Positions 22,471-33,780 of a DNA stretch of 64,000 bases are shown piece by piece. A program made the translations under genes and the position numbers. Below the pieces are notes generated by a model that saw nothing but the letters and a program-made list of their open reading frames with translations, did no database searches and was not told the DNA's origin. This DNA comes from Marsupella aquatica (Eukaryota; Marchantiophyta), in contig OZ316894.1 in assembly GCA_973895155.1 (NCBI GenBank), positions 14,260,001 to 14,324,000 of the forward strand, given 5' to 3'. The stretch's first letter is position 1, and every line of letters starts with the position of its first letter.

Positions 22471-24680
22471 TTACAACAGGAGAATTGGAGGTAAAAACCG
22501 AAAACATCAAACCAAAAAAAGGATTCCAAACAATCAAAATTAAAGCCCATTAAGTCATTTTCATTAAAACCGTCTCATTCCGGAGGAAATATCCCGTCGG
22601 GTAGTCCGACCCAAATTTGCGATGATTACCAGCGTTGGGCGCTGGTATCAATGAAACGAATGGAAAGGTTGCAGGGTTTCATAGAAGAAGAAAAGAGTCA
22701 ACAAAAATCCGAGAAGACAATAGCGGCTGAAAATGAGGCAATTCAAATCAACAGAGGCAGGGTCATACAACAACAAAATCCGGATGTCGTTGCTAGCTTA
22801 AACCTCAAAATCCCCAAATCCATGTTTAACGCCATCGAAAGGAAAACCAGACATTGGAGATTGAGTCGATCCAAAATTCATTTACTTCAAAATGGGCGGA
22901 AACATATCACCGAGATTACATGGGCGATGGAAAGCAATGAGTATAAGTAGCGCCCGGTGCTAGCTTAGGTAACGCCATGGAGAGGAAAATGGGTCTATCC
23001 AAAAAGCATTTCCTATCAAAATGGGCAAAAACATATTACCCAGATTACCAAATCCTAACAAAACATTAAGTACTGAAAAACGGAGATGGAAAGCATGCAG
23101 CTTTAGCAGCGCTCGGCGCTAGCTTAAATATCGCTGCCTAGAAACCTAATCGCCGTAGGGTTGCACTCCAAAATAACCTAAGCGCCTGCGATTGGAACAC
23201 CTTTAGCTCTGTGATTGACAATCATCATCGACTCCCGCCCTTGCCCGCTTGTAGTTTTTCTTGAATCCTAAACCCCTGAGCCGAATATAATTGGAAGAGG
23301 GAACTCGATGCTCAACATGAGCTTGGCCGGGGCCCGGAAAATTTGCATCAAGGAAGTCAACGCGCCCCAATCGCTCTTGCACCCGACGTTCAATTGGCTG
23401 TTGACCATCAACAGGAACGACTTGATGTAACGAGAACTGATCGTCAAATTCGCGTGGAGTGTGTCGGTTACCAATCCATGGAATATTTCTCTCCCAAGGA
23501 ATAATCGCCTCGTCATAAGGAAGAGAATTATGGTTCTGGAAAGTTGATGTCTCGGTCTCAGTGTCGACACGAACTGATTTGAAGGAGCTGAAGTGGCTCT
23601 CCACCGGTCGAACTTGGGAAGGACTGAAGAAGGCAAGCATCTCGTCCAACAACATTGGTTCCTTCCTCTCCATGTGGTCGCACCAAGCTTGACAACGTCC
23701 ACACGCAGGTCGAAAACATCCACACCTTGCCTTAAGGTCCGCACCCAGCTCGACAACGTTCGCACCTTGCCCCAACGTTCTCACCTTGCCCTAATGTCTG
23801 CACCTTTATCGACAACGTCCGCACCTTTATCGACCTTGTGTCTCCAAAAGGTTGACATAGTGACTACCAAAGGACGGTGATCGGTGGACACCCGTAACAT
23901 CCGAGCTTCAACGGGCAGAGGACCGTTGAGTAAACAGTCAAATCGCGACACGATTATTTTGAAATAGTCTCAACTTAATTCCGTAACGACAATATACGGA
24001 TGGCGACAGGATGGCGACAGAACGTATGAACGATATTATGATGTAAAGGTTCGAGGAAAAACGTGCACATTTGGGGAGCGCCCGACGCTACTAAAGGAAG
24101 AGACCAATTTAAACCTTTTATATAAGAAATACATGTATCTCGATAACAGGGCCCGACGCTACTGAAGACAACAAGTGGTTTTTAGATTTTATTATGAGCA
24201 TATGAAATGAAATACATGTCTTTTCATAACAGCGCCCGACGCTAGTAAAAGCTGGAAAAGAAAATTACATCAATTATAGGTTTCTGATTGAGATTCCGAT
24301 CGAGAGTTGTGTGATCTATTGGTAGAGACTGCTTCGTCATCAACATACTTGCTCTTAGAAACGTCGTCTACATACGGGTTTCTAACAAAATTTCTGTCAA
24401 CTCCTCTTCGAAGGCGGAGACCTTTGTTTTCCCAGCAAAGAGTCCTTTGACTATCCTCCTTTCTCACAGCGTTCTCAGCGTAAGACGGCAAAACAAATGG
24501 TTTCTCCGGTGTATCCATTTCAAAACTTGCAACTTTTCTTCTGAGTTGGAAGTGCTTTTTGGTATTCCATTCGGACCTGGGTAGATAACCAAGTAAGACA
24601 ACCGATTGAAACATATAATCAATAGCACAAAATGCATGAAGGAGCTGGAAAAGAGAAAGAAGCTTACAAGTTTCAAAACA
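22471..24680. other. Left noncoding arm of copy 1, downstream of the methyltransferase-like gene
   Basis: This 2.2-kb arm holds palindrome copies at 22631, 22948, 23108, 24077, 24149 and 24231, the duplication at 22796-23125, and a degenerate tandem array at 23685-23845 built on cgacaacgtccgcacctt-like units. A reverse open frame of 193 codons (23784-23203) and another of 114 codons (24614-24270) show no domain I recognise. They could be a captured gene fragment, extra 3' exons or chance frames. A GTAAGC directly after the methyltransferase stop is conserved in copy 2 (49392), so a 3' UTR intron is possible. Confidence 0.45.
22796..23125. repeat. Tandem duplication of about 160 bp carrying the family palindrome
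   Basis: Two diverged units share gccat-gaaaggaaaa, tcaaaatgggc-gaaacatat and gatggaaagca. Each ends in one palindrome copy (22948-22962 and 23108-23121). Confidence 0.65.
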
Positions 24681-27600
24681 TTACTCGGAAGAGTCATCGC
24701 TACCACTCTCGCCAGCAGATTGCTCCTTACCCCCCCATGAGTTGTCCCCCCGTCCACTTCATCAGTTGTCCCCCCACTTGACTCATCATCAGAGTCAAAA
24801 TTAAGTACAGACCGGAGCTTGTCCCTCTTTTTCTTTTCCGGTGGTTGAATTGGGGGAGGCAAGGTTTCTACTTCCTTAGAAGAGAGTAGATTTAAGAACA
24901 CCTTGGAACCAGTTTCAACAAAATCCTTCTGATTCTCCAGTCCAATTACAAACCTCCCAGAATAGTCTCCGACTACAAAAGAGCTACCCGAACCAACTGT
25001 CCAATCTATGAAAATGTCCCGAGGCCGAGTGATGAGCTCTATCACAGACTGCATGAATCCAACCGACAAACGGGCATTCCCTGCGAATTCCATCTCAGGT
25101 GTTGGATCTATATTGAGAGTACGTGGGAAGCCCAATTAAATTAGTGATGAAGGGATCTTCTGTAACAGACAGAGGTCTAAACCTCAAGTCCTTGGGTACT
25201 TTCCCTTTCTGAGATACTCGGCAAAAGACGTCTAGCCTGAGCGTGAATATCTGCGAGATAAACCAAGAATGATATGTCATTCCATGCATTCATACACATC
25301 CTTGAGTGTAAAAACAGAGATCACGACTTGGAATTTACCTGCCAGTCAGTCTTCGGCGCGTACATAGGAACTGACATAACAACATTGTGTGTGGAGATGC
25401 AATGAAACTTCTTCGATTCCTGACATGCGGATATAACCTGAGACATAGGATCGTACTCCCCATTATGCAAAACTGCTAGCATTCCATCATCTGATAAAAA
25501 TGGGTCCATTCCACGAAAGAATGATGTTGCCAGTGTGTGGTCGGGGGTATTCCATTTCGGCAATTTTCTGTCTAGCAGCGATGGTTTCAGACCCGTAGGA
25601 AGGTAAATGAATCCTGCGTGTACTCCAAACGATCTTTCCTTCCCCCCACGGACAATTCCCTTGTCTCGATATCCCGACTTCATGAGGTCCTTTGCCCATT
25701 TCTCTACACCATTTACCCAGTCAGGCTTCTCCTCTTTGTTGAACGTTGTGTCATAGAATTCTGAGATGCTAGACTCAACCATGCAATGCCTTGAAAGAGT
25801 GTTTTTGAGGTCACCAACTTCTCGTTGAACACCCGTTGCAGCCACACTTTCCTGAGCGGAGGATGATCCACCTTCAATTGCCCTTTTTCGCCTCTTTCTA
25901 GTACTGATCGCATCTACTGGAGCAATTGACTTCCCTTTCTCAACAGGTGTAAGTGGGATCAGATGGAGGCCCTGTATTGGCTTCAGATGCCTCTGGGGTG
26001 GCATCTATCTTTGTATCGCCATTGCCGATGGTGTCTGACTTTCTCCCTGCTCAAATGGAAGGCGATGTTAGATTTTGAGCGCATGGGAAATGCAAAGTAT
26101 ACTAACGCTCGGCGCTGGCCAAACTTTCTCCAAGAGATGGAAGCAAATATATATATTTGTGGAACAAATGGGACAAATGCAATCTAACATATATTGAAAG
26201 GCATAGCAGCGCTAGGCGCTAACCAAAGAACTACAAATTATACTTACATTTTGTCCCGGACCTTGTTGATTCGCTTGGGACAGCAGTATCAGCTTTCCCT
26301 TTCGCACGAGGCTTCCGGCTTCGGTCAACTTGAACAACTGTGGTCTCACAGTTCATTTGCAATTCTGTTGTGGACTTATCTACATCGTCCACTAGTCCCT
26401 GCTTCATGTCAGAAACAACATTGACTGGTATCTGGGACTTAGAGAGCTTGTGGAAAGCATCCTTTTCTCGGTGATCAAAGGGCGAGTCCCATCTGTCTGT
26501 ATCTAGGTACCATGGATAGTGGGTTCTCTCCCATTCACTTAAAGGTCTCGCTGGGAAAATTCCCTCCGCGGGGTACACAGAGTACAAATCAGATAAATTG
26601 TCACCTTTTGATATTACTGTCCACTTCTGAAAAGCGGCGGGATATGCCCAGAAGTAATCAGGTCTAGTTACTTCCATGTGGATGTAAAATCGATAGAGGT
26701 ACCTTTTTGCTCGCTTCTGGTTCTTGAAAGAGTAGTCCTCTTTGTCCGAATACTTCGAAGGCCACATTGTATTAAAAAACTTACCCTTCACCAAGTCTCC
26801 GTATCTCTTGAAATCATTAGTAACTATATCGATGAGAGCTTCAAAAGATTCACATGCCCAGGCTTGCAAGCGATTCTCGGGAATGATTTGTTGGACCTCT
26901 CTCAAAGCACACTGTAACATCCCCACTGCAATCCCCTCTACATTGTTCCACGTAATCCAGGTATGACACCACTGTTTTACTGGATCATCATTGACGCTGT
27001 TTGGATGGAAGAATTGCCTTCGGAGCTCAGGATTGCAATGGGCGACAAGCAAAGTACTCCTGAGCTTGGGGTCGAGTGCGGAAACAGCAGTAAAAAGCTT
27101 GGCTCGGTCCATCATACACAAGACGGTATCAGGTTTCTTCTCTCGCTTATTTCTCTCCGTCACAGCATACATTTCAGCGCACGTAGACAGAAAGTCCTCA
27201 AATTTTGGACTTAACAAAGGAGTGATTTTTGATGTTTTCACTGCCCACTCCTTGGTGGCCTCCTTCATCATTACGGCATGTGTTGTGGAAACCTCCTCGG
27301 CCGACCAAGGGATACCTAGGGCCGCAGCGGACTCCATGTCAAGCTTGAACTGGTTAGAATATGATTTAATCTTATTCTCACATAGAATATAGACAAGAGA
27401 ATCTTGAGGCATCTTTTTTGTGTACCAAGATCCTTTCCGCGTCTTCAACCTGATCTACTCAAACTTCTTATAATTCGTAGGGTCGATGAGCTTACTATAG
27501 TACTCCAAGTCGTGAATCAAAATCCTCTTGATTTGATTTGCGTCAAGGATCCATGACGGTTCGACCACGGCTTGTCCAAGCCTGAAGGAAAAGAAAGCAA

Positions 27601-28543
27601 TTAGAAAAACATTTAAGCAGCGTCGGGCGCTCGTAAAACAATTCCTCTCCAAGATATGCTATAAAGAAGAACTTACTGGTTCATGGTGTGCATCGCTGCT
27701 TCAATTTCAATCAGGGAACCCTTGTCCCCATTGAAGATAGTACAGAGCACTCGCGGGTGGTATTTCAGGTTTTCTGGATTCTCCTTATTGACAAGCGTCC
27801 AGGAGTACAACCGATGGTTCCCGTCAAAAACTGAGAACGCCTTATCCTTCAGAACGAGAAAATCGGGGTCTGCCGCACATTCTTCCTCAAACTTTTTGTT
27901 TTCGGATATCCATATTGGATCCCAAGTATCACGAATTTCCTGTGTGCAAGTGAGCGTCACACCCTCAGCGTCCGCCGGCTGAACATAAAACCTCATTCCT
28001 ATCGACGAATTGTATCCCATACTATGAAAAGAGTCTTTCAACTTGTCAATGGAGGAGCTATCTTTCTGCAAAGTGCAGACGACCTCCATGTGCACCAACC
28101 GACACAGCGGAATCCTAGGAGGCTCTTTGTTAAACCCTCAGAAATCCTTCCCAAAGAACATGACATGTTTTGAAATAAGGTCGGTCTCAGAGAACGAGAC
28201 ATCTCCAAATAGCAAATGTGTCAACATTCTCAATCTTTTTTCGCGTCGGCTTCGGAAATGAATTACTTGAGACGGGAACAAGCGATGTGCTTGACCTCGT
28301 CACTCGACGTGTATACACCAAACCTGAAAATGAAGACTCAGAAGACTTGCAATAGCCACGGTCACAATCCCCAACAACACTATACCCCCTCGATGAGGAG
28401 GGGACTGCATCCATCGTCTCCCGCGACGAGTGTTGTACGAATGGTCGTACACTACAATTCTCACGATCGAGTACTGAATCCCCGTACCAAATTAACGGTT
28501 GATGGAGTATTATACCCGATTGATCAGTGCTATCTCCCTCCAT
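24681..28543 (-). pseudogene. ParB/Srx-like plus DNA-methyltransferase-like protein, copy 1
   Basis: Four exons are inferred by comparison with copy 2: 28543-27677, 27581-26248, 26046-25339 and 25250-24681, with GT-AG introns of about 95, 201 and 88 bp. Exon 1 has a serine-rich start, then a ParB-like unit: SIDKLKDSFHSMGY, a VQP strand and FDGNHRLYSW (27811-27829), matching the ParB/Srx DGxHR motif. Exon 2 is about 440 residues of unassigned alpha-rich sequence (LLVAHCNPELRR, FFNTMWPSKY, RPDYFWAYP). Exons 3 and 4 resemble the C-terminal half of N6/N4 DNA methyltransferases: MDPFLSDDGMLAVLHN, then FMQSVIELI...DIFIDWTVGSGSSF and GRFVIGLE, the SAM-binding DPFxGSGT/GRxxIGxE pattern. DPPY is not visible; AGFIYLPTG is in its place. 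An acidic tail ends in SSE. Stops and frameshifts occur in exons 1 to 4. Transcribed away from the transposase. Confidence 0.72.
26103..27631. repeat. Palindromes in introns of the copy-1 methyltransferase-like gene
   Basis: Sites: 26103-26118 and 26208-26221 (intron 2) and 27618-27631 (intron 1). All follow the TAGCGCC-N-GGCGCTA pattern with one to three changes. None falls in an exon. Confidence 0.75.
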
Positions 28544-29352
28544 GTAATCTATTTAAGAGATGTTACGATGAAATTGGGTATTACTTATCGTTAAAACAAA
28601 GCGACAATCTAAGAACTATGACAAATATTAATGCAAAATCCGCTAAACTGTTTTCGTGATGATCACGCTAACCGTAGTTACCGTTAAATATTACCGTTGA
28701 CCAAACTACTAAAACTTGGTAATGCATTGCTAGCGTCGGGCGCTAGTAAAATTTTACCCACATTGGTCATAAAGTTTAATGTGTTCAATAGATAGCGCCC
28801 GACGCTACCCATTCTCTGGTCTATTCAAGGTTACGTTTTTGGTCCCAGTTTATGTGAAATTTTTTGAAAATGAAGAACTTTAGGACGTAGGAAGTTTAAT
28901 TTTGTTCACATTTGGCCCTTAAATATGGTGTACCAATACTAGCGCCCAACGCTAGTACATATATCCCTGAATAGTGCTTAAATTTGTACGATATTGCATT
29001 TTTAGATACAAAAAGTAGACTTATTGGTGTCCACTGTTATGTTAGCGCCCGGCGCTAGTCTAGTGTGTGACTGAATTAAATCCTTATAAATCCTGGAATT
29101 TTTGGTAGTGCCAGGCGCTGCTGAAATCATGTGATTTATCTTGGCCTATATGTGTTCATTTTGACACAATAAATATCCCTGACACCCGCACTTACCGGGG
29201 CAAAAAGGACAAACTCTACATTTATGATTTCAACGGACACAATTCTATGTCGTATTGAAACGAATTTTATAACGGTCAATCGTCTTCACGCATTAGTATA
29301 AGCATTCCACTTGGGGGGAATTTGCTTTGTTGATTCCTTCATTTTCTCCACA
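28544..29352. promoter_or_regulatory. Divergent promoter region of copy 1 with five palindromes
   Basis: This 0.8-kb gap between the two divergent ATGs contains palindrome copies at 28731-28745, 28793-28807, 28940-28954, 29043-29057 (perfect, central c) and 29106-29120. Both genes must be driven from here. The clustering matches the equivalent region of copy 2 (37972-39144). The palindrome is a candidate binding site for an element-encoded protein; this is inferred from distribution only. Confidence 0.6.
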
Positions 29353-32300
29353 ATGTCTCGCTCAATTGTAATTACACGTGCTTGTACTGGAGACGTCGTC
29401 AAGATCCCCGTGCAAGTTTCTGATGCTTACAAGCAAGTTAGTGAAACCTACCTTTGCGGGAGATTTGATTTGAGGATGAATGATATTGAGTCCATTCTCC
29501 CATAGGAATCGATGAGTGGAGAACTTCAACGGGCTGCGGCATTCAATGTAGATGAGGGAGTACGCTTTTGGCATATGAATATCGGGCTTAGTTACACGCT
29601 TAATGTCAGACGTGTCGCTCCGGAAACAGCAGTTGGGAACATTCCTGTTGTTGTTGTTGACATATTTGACAGTGAAGATGGTGATGTTGCACCCACTCCT
29701 CCGTCGCAGTACAAAGTTCCGGTTTCCGCTTTTGTTAAGGATGAGCCGGTGGCTACCTCCGGAGTTGGTCATAAAGTCTACCGGAGGAGTGCGATGGACG
29801 CCTTACTCAAGGCCATGGGACATAGTGAACTATCAAGATTTATCTCGGCAGGGGACTTCCGGCATAAGCAAGTTCCTTGTTTTCCAGACAAGTACAACGG
29901 AAATGTTGTATTTGAACTGCCTCCCATTGAGGGAACGCTCTCCAAGGGATCTAGACTTCGTGACATGGACCGTGCCAAAGATTGTTACATTTGGACCAAA
30001 AATTTTCCGACAACTGCGAACGTGCATCCAAAGAAACATTGGGAATTTGGTAAGGTTACGTGTACCGGGTTCATCGAGTGCAGGAACAAGTCCTGTGAGT
30101 ACTTTCAACGAAAGAAGAGATGCAATGCAAAGGCCTGGCATGGTGCTCCTAAACTCGGTGGCCAGCACGGGGTGGGTTCGTTGATTGAAGAGGGTGGTGT
30201 AGTCTGTCACTATTGTGCGCAGATTCCTTTCTGTGTGAAGTCTCTGCCCTGCTCGCTTGTTTTATATGTACCCTCAAGTCCTTCTTGATACAGAGACCTC
30301 TAGTCACATGTCTCGGCTTGCAGTTCATAGAGGTGAGCATAACCATCCAAGTAGGAAATTTTTTTCGAGGAGCGCTGAGAAGATAGCTGAGGATTTGATA
30401 AGAAAAAATCATGAAGCCAATCCTCCAGCAAAACCGGCTGGTATTTTGAATTCTGCAACCGGTTTGCTCGTGAAAGCTCTATGCGAAAACGTTGACGACA
30501 TAGTAGATATTGAAGAAATGGAGATTTGGAAGTCTCTCATGGTATTGTCTACCCCCCAGAAATTTGCATCGCTTTGTCGAAGAGTTCGAATGGACCAGGC
30601 TGGTCGTGGTGAGTTAGATTTCCTAGCTTAGATGCAAAGGTCAAATAACATTTCTTTCCTCCAAAGGTACCTCCTACCGGGTCAGGGTTGTGTAGCAGAT
30701 AGGCCCCATATATTCAAAATGATAGTCAACGGTCATGGATCTGGTGTAGATCTTCTCCGACAGATGCAACCCGGCGGAAGATTGGAAGGAGCTTGGGTGA
30801 GTTTTGATGTGATGAAGCGAGTGACAACCGGCTGGTTTACTTTTAGTGTACACGTTTACGATCACAACTTCCGAGCTCTTTGTACAATCTTCACATGCGA
30901 ACTAAAAGCTGAAGACACGGAGTCCTCTAAGAAAGCGTGGAGAATTATGATTGAGGTTTGTAAGGAAAATGGGTTACAGGACGTTGTCATTCAAGGTTTT
31001 ATGGCTGACAATGCTCAGGCTGGATGGATCGCCGTTTGCAATGTCTTTTTTGGAGGGCACCCAGACCCTAAACGTGAACGCTCTGATGCATTTCACTTTT
31101 ACCAGTCTTTCCATTGACACTCTACAGAAGGAGTTTTGGAGGGTAAGCAACCAGAACATCGGTAACTATGGGAGAAACTTCGGAATGCTCCAATGTTCGT
31201 TGTGGCGTATTGAGTTTCGAGGGAGATCGTGTTGTGGTGGCAAGCGGGAAACTGTCCCAGGAAAGCTGATGATGTTGCAGAGTTGGATATCTTGGTGGGT
31301 TGTTTGATGGCATCAGTGGGGGAATTTCATTCGTGTGGTAAGTTTTCCTTATGCGTTTATTAGTCAAACCTCAGTGTGTTTATACTAGCGTCAGGCGTTG
31401 CTTTGATTTCCACTCAGAAAACCTTCAAACATTACAGAAAACGAAACTTGTACCGATAAACCTTCTTTTATTATCTCCTACTCATTGCTAGCACCTGGCA
31501 CTACTTATACAAAAGAAGTAAATTTTGTCTGGACGGGTTTTATTGCAGAGCAAAAGCGCAGAAGAAGGTGCACTCATTCCAAATTGTACCGGGTCAGAGT
31601 CAAGGCACGCCTCCATGAAAGCATGGGCTACCAAAAAAATGGTGGGTCTCTTTGGAGCATGCAAAGTTGATCAAAATCGAGCTCTGTCACAAGTTGCGGG
31701 TTATAGCGCATATCGGAAGGGACTCAATAGAGGGAAGGGGCCAACTATCTGGGAATTAGCCTTCCGATCCGCAGACCAATCTGGTTCACCCAAGTTATTT
31801 GAAGAAGCAACCAACATGATTCTTTCCAACGCTGCTGATTTGGATCTGGATAGGAGCTCTCCTCTGAATGGAGATATTGTCGCAAAGTCGGTTAAGAGGA
31901 AGGGACTCGCAACTGGGATTGTCTCGCCACAAGACTCCCATCGGCATGACACCATTCTCATCACTACACCAAATACTCAAGGGTTCAAATGGAAGAATCT
32001 CAACAACACTGCCTTCACTTCCTTTCCCGCAAATGTAATAGATCCCATAGTCGACCTCGGCGGGAGCGACACTTCAACGAATGGAAGTGATTCCCTCGCG
32101 AACACCCTTGAAGCCAGAGGAACAGAAACATCATCGCAACCCCCACTCAGTGCTCCGGCTGTTCTTCAACGTTTGCCGACAAAGTCAACTCCTTTGGAAA
32201 TGGACGTTCCTAGAGGGACCTAGCATTTTCGGCGGACGGTCAAATATGGGGCAGGGCCTTAGTGCAATGGGGCTTTGCATGGAAATTCTAAGAGGGATGA

Positions 32301-33069
32301 GTGTCGAAATCGTGTCAAAAAAGTCGGGTTCCATTCGGCAGCAGGTGTTGTTGGCATTGTTGTCAGCGGACATTGCATTTTCAGAGGCACACCCATTGCA
32401 AAAATGATATGGTTCTGCCCAAACAAAACATGCCACAAGAGCCGCCCGCGTCGTGGTGTTGAACGCCTTCCTCTTGTGCCGGATATCTTGCCAGTTGTGA
32501 AAGGGACCAACCTGTCACCTGCCAAGGTAGAGTTCCTTGAAGCACAAGGAGTCTTGATGGTCCAAACAGCTGCGACGTCTCGCGCTGCACCTGTTCCATT
32601 CGGCTTGAGAATTAATGTAAACGCATTTCCTGAAATAATCAATTTCGCCGACCCCAATGTACGCCTTCGGACCAGGAATGGGAGAAACTCCAGACCTCGA
32701 TCAAATCTAACTTTGGCTCACAGTACATGAATGGAGTCAGCTCGGAAAGAAGCTATGACTCTGGATGGCGAGTGGGATGTGGGTATTGGAATTGCATTTG
32801 GGAAGCAATTCAAAATCTGGACCCACGAGAACCTTCGATCCCCAAACACGTACTTTGTCCAAATTTGCGTCTTCCCAACCTGTCCCTGTGAGGATTTCTT
32901 CCATAGTCATTCTCGCGGCAAGCCATATATGCCTTGTAAACATTTGTATTGGGTGTTTATAAATGTCTTCAAGTTTCATGTAGAGGAGTCTACCCTATGT
33001 AGCCAGCCCATTTTCACAGTTGCGGAAGTCAGACTCGTGCTGGATAGGCAGAACGGGAATGGTTTGTAG
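29353..33069 (+). pseudogene. Mutator-like transposase with C-x4-C/H-x-H and SWIM zinc fingers, copy 1
   Basis: Two exons: 29353-31337 and 31549-33069 (GTAAGT donor, TTGCAG acceptor). ATG 29353 aligns with the copy-2 start (M-x-x-x-IVI). After an N-terminal unit comes a finger of the WRKY-GCM1 kind: CRNKSC near 30080 and HRGEHNHP near 30330. The core has VHVYDHN (D, about 30855), FMADNAQAGW (D, about 31000) and a RHS-x-EG region (about 31120-31150) suited to the D/D/E triad of Mutator-like transposases. Near the C-terminus is a SWIM finger, CPC...MPCKHLYW (32881-32952), typical of MULE transposases. It is disabled: TAG at 29503, a frameshift near 30255, TAG at 30629, TGA near 31115, more stops near 31165, 31210 and 31300, and TAG at 32221 replacing W. 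Confidence 0.82.
31386..31503. repeat. Palindromes in the copy-1 transposase intron
   Basis: Two degenerate sites, 31386-31400 (tagcgtcaggcgttg) and 31489-31503 (tagcacctggcacta), lie between the splice donor at 31338 and the acceptor at 31548. Confidence 0.7.
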
Positions 33070-33724
33070 AGTAACACGACATTCTAGAGACTATCGTTTT
33101 TCGTAACGGATACTATGGTTTTTGTCTGTAGTCAACGGATATTACACTTGTTTTTTTCTTGCTTTTGGTTAGCACCTGGCGCTGGTTCCAAAACATTAAT
33201 ATTGTTAAATTTTGAATTTTATCTGGTTATTGTCATGTTGTTGTCCCTTAACTTCAACTTTTGTCCCTGTTTAAGCTTTGTTAGCGCCTGGCGCTAGTTT
33301 TCACACTCTGTCTAGATCCAATATTGAAAATGCTAGAACCATTCTTCGCCGATCGGTTGTTTAAGCCTATAACTGGATTTAGGGTGGGTCCCACCATAAA
33401 TTACTCCATCCCTGCATGGATTTTATTTTTCCTTCTCGTAGGCCGAATTGCGCTTTCTAAACTGGACTGTTCTGAAATGATGCTGTATCTAAATAGTAGG
33501 GATATTCAATGACGACATTATTCATGTAGAACAGATGGACACTCGGTTTGGAACCTCTCTTTGCAGTTGTGACCACACCCTTGGCTTATATCTGACCGCC
33601 TCACATTTGGCACTAACAAACATTCAACTTGATGATGTGGTGGAAATGACGTTAATTTTTGGGGAACTTAGCCAAAAAGTACATTTTTACCATAAGACTT
33701 TCCTGTTACCAGTTAAGAGTTACC
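33070..33724. other. Right noncoding arm of copy 1
   Basis: No gene. It holds palindromes at 33170-33184 and 33282-33296 (perfect, central t). The outer 70 bp carry repeated cctgttacc/ctgataacagg units next to the terminal repeat. Confidence 0.6.
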
Positions 33725-33771
33725 TGATAACAGGAATTTTATTACCTGTTTCCTGTCACCGCTGTTATACC
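33725..33771 (-). repeat. Terminal inverted repeat, right end of copy 1
   Basis: Read inward on the reverse strand it begins GGTATAACAGCGGTGACAGG, then aaacaggtaa. The outer ends at 56692 (MITE) and 62414 (third copy) match it closely. Several cctgttacc/ctgataacagg repeats follow inward (33700-33750). Confidence 0.75.
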
Positions 33772-33780
33772 CAAATAGAA

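Larger units (their letters stand above)
22424..33771. mobile_element. 11.3-kb Mutator-like DNA transposon with divergent ParB/methyltransferase-like gene (copy 1)
   Basis: The gypsy-1 integrase reading frame stops being gypsy after 22423 and resumes at 33781 without loss. The duplicated bases caaatagaa are at 22415-22423 and 33772-33780, a perfect 9-bp target duplication, as expected for Mutator-like elements. The ends share an imperfect inverted repeat: the left begins GGGGTATTTACAAAAGACAGG and the right, reverse-complemented, begins GGTATAACAGCGGTGACAGG. The body holds two divergent genes, a transposase (29353-33069, +) and a ParB/methyltransferase-like gene (24681-28543, -), and about 18 copies of a 15-bp palindrome, all outside exons. 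Both genes are disabled, so this copy is not autonomous now. Confidence 0.88.

Noticed and set aside
22651-22950. Forward frame of 99 codons in the left arm of copy 1 as a possible small gene.
   Set aside because: It lies within a noncoding tandem duplication whose second unit does not keep the frame.
28216-28659. Forward open frame of 147 codons over the methyltransferase-like first exon.
   Set aside because: It is antisense to an exon supported by alignment with copy 2 and has no domain of its own.
29353-33069. A domesticated host gene of the FAR1/MUG (SWIM-finger) type.
   Set aside because: It lies between matching terminal repeats with a target duplication, is full of stops, and is repeated twice more nearby.
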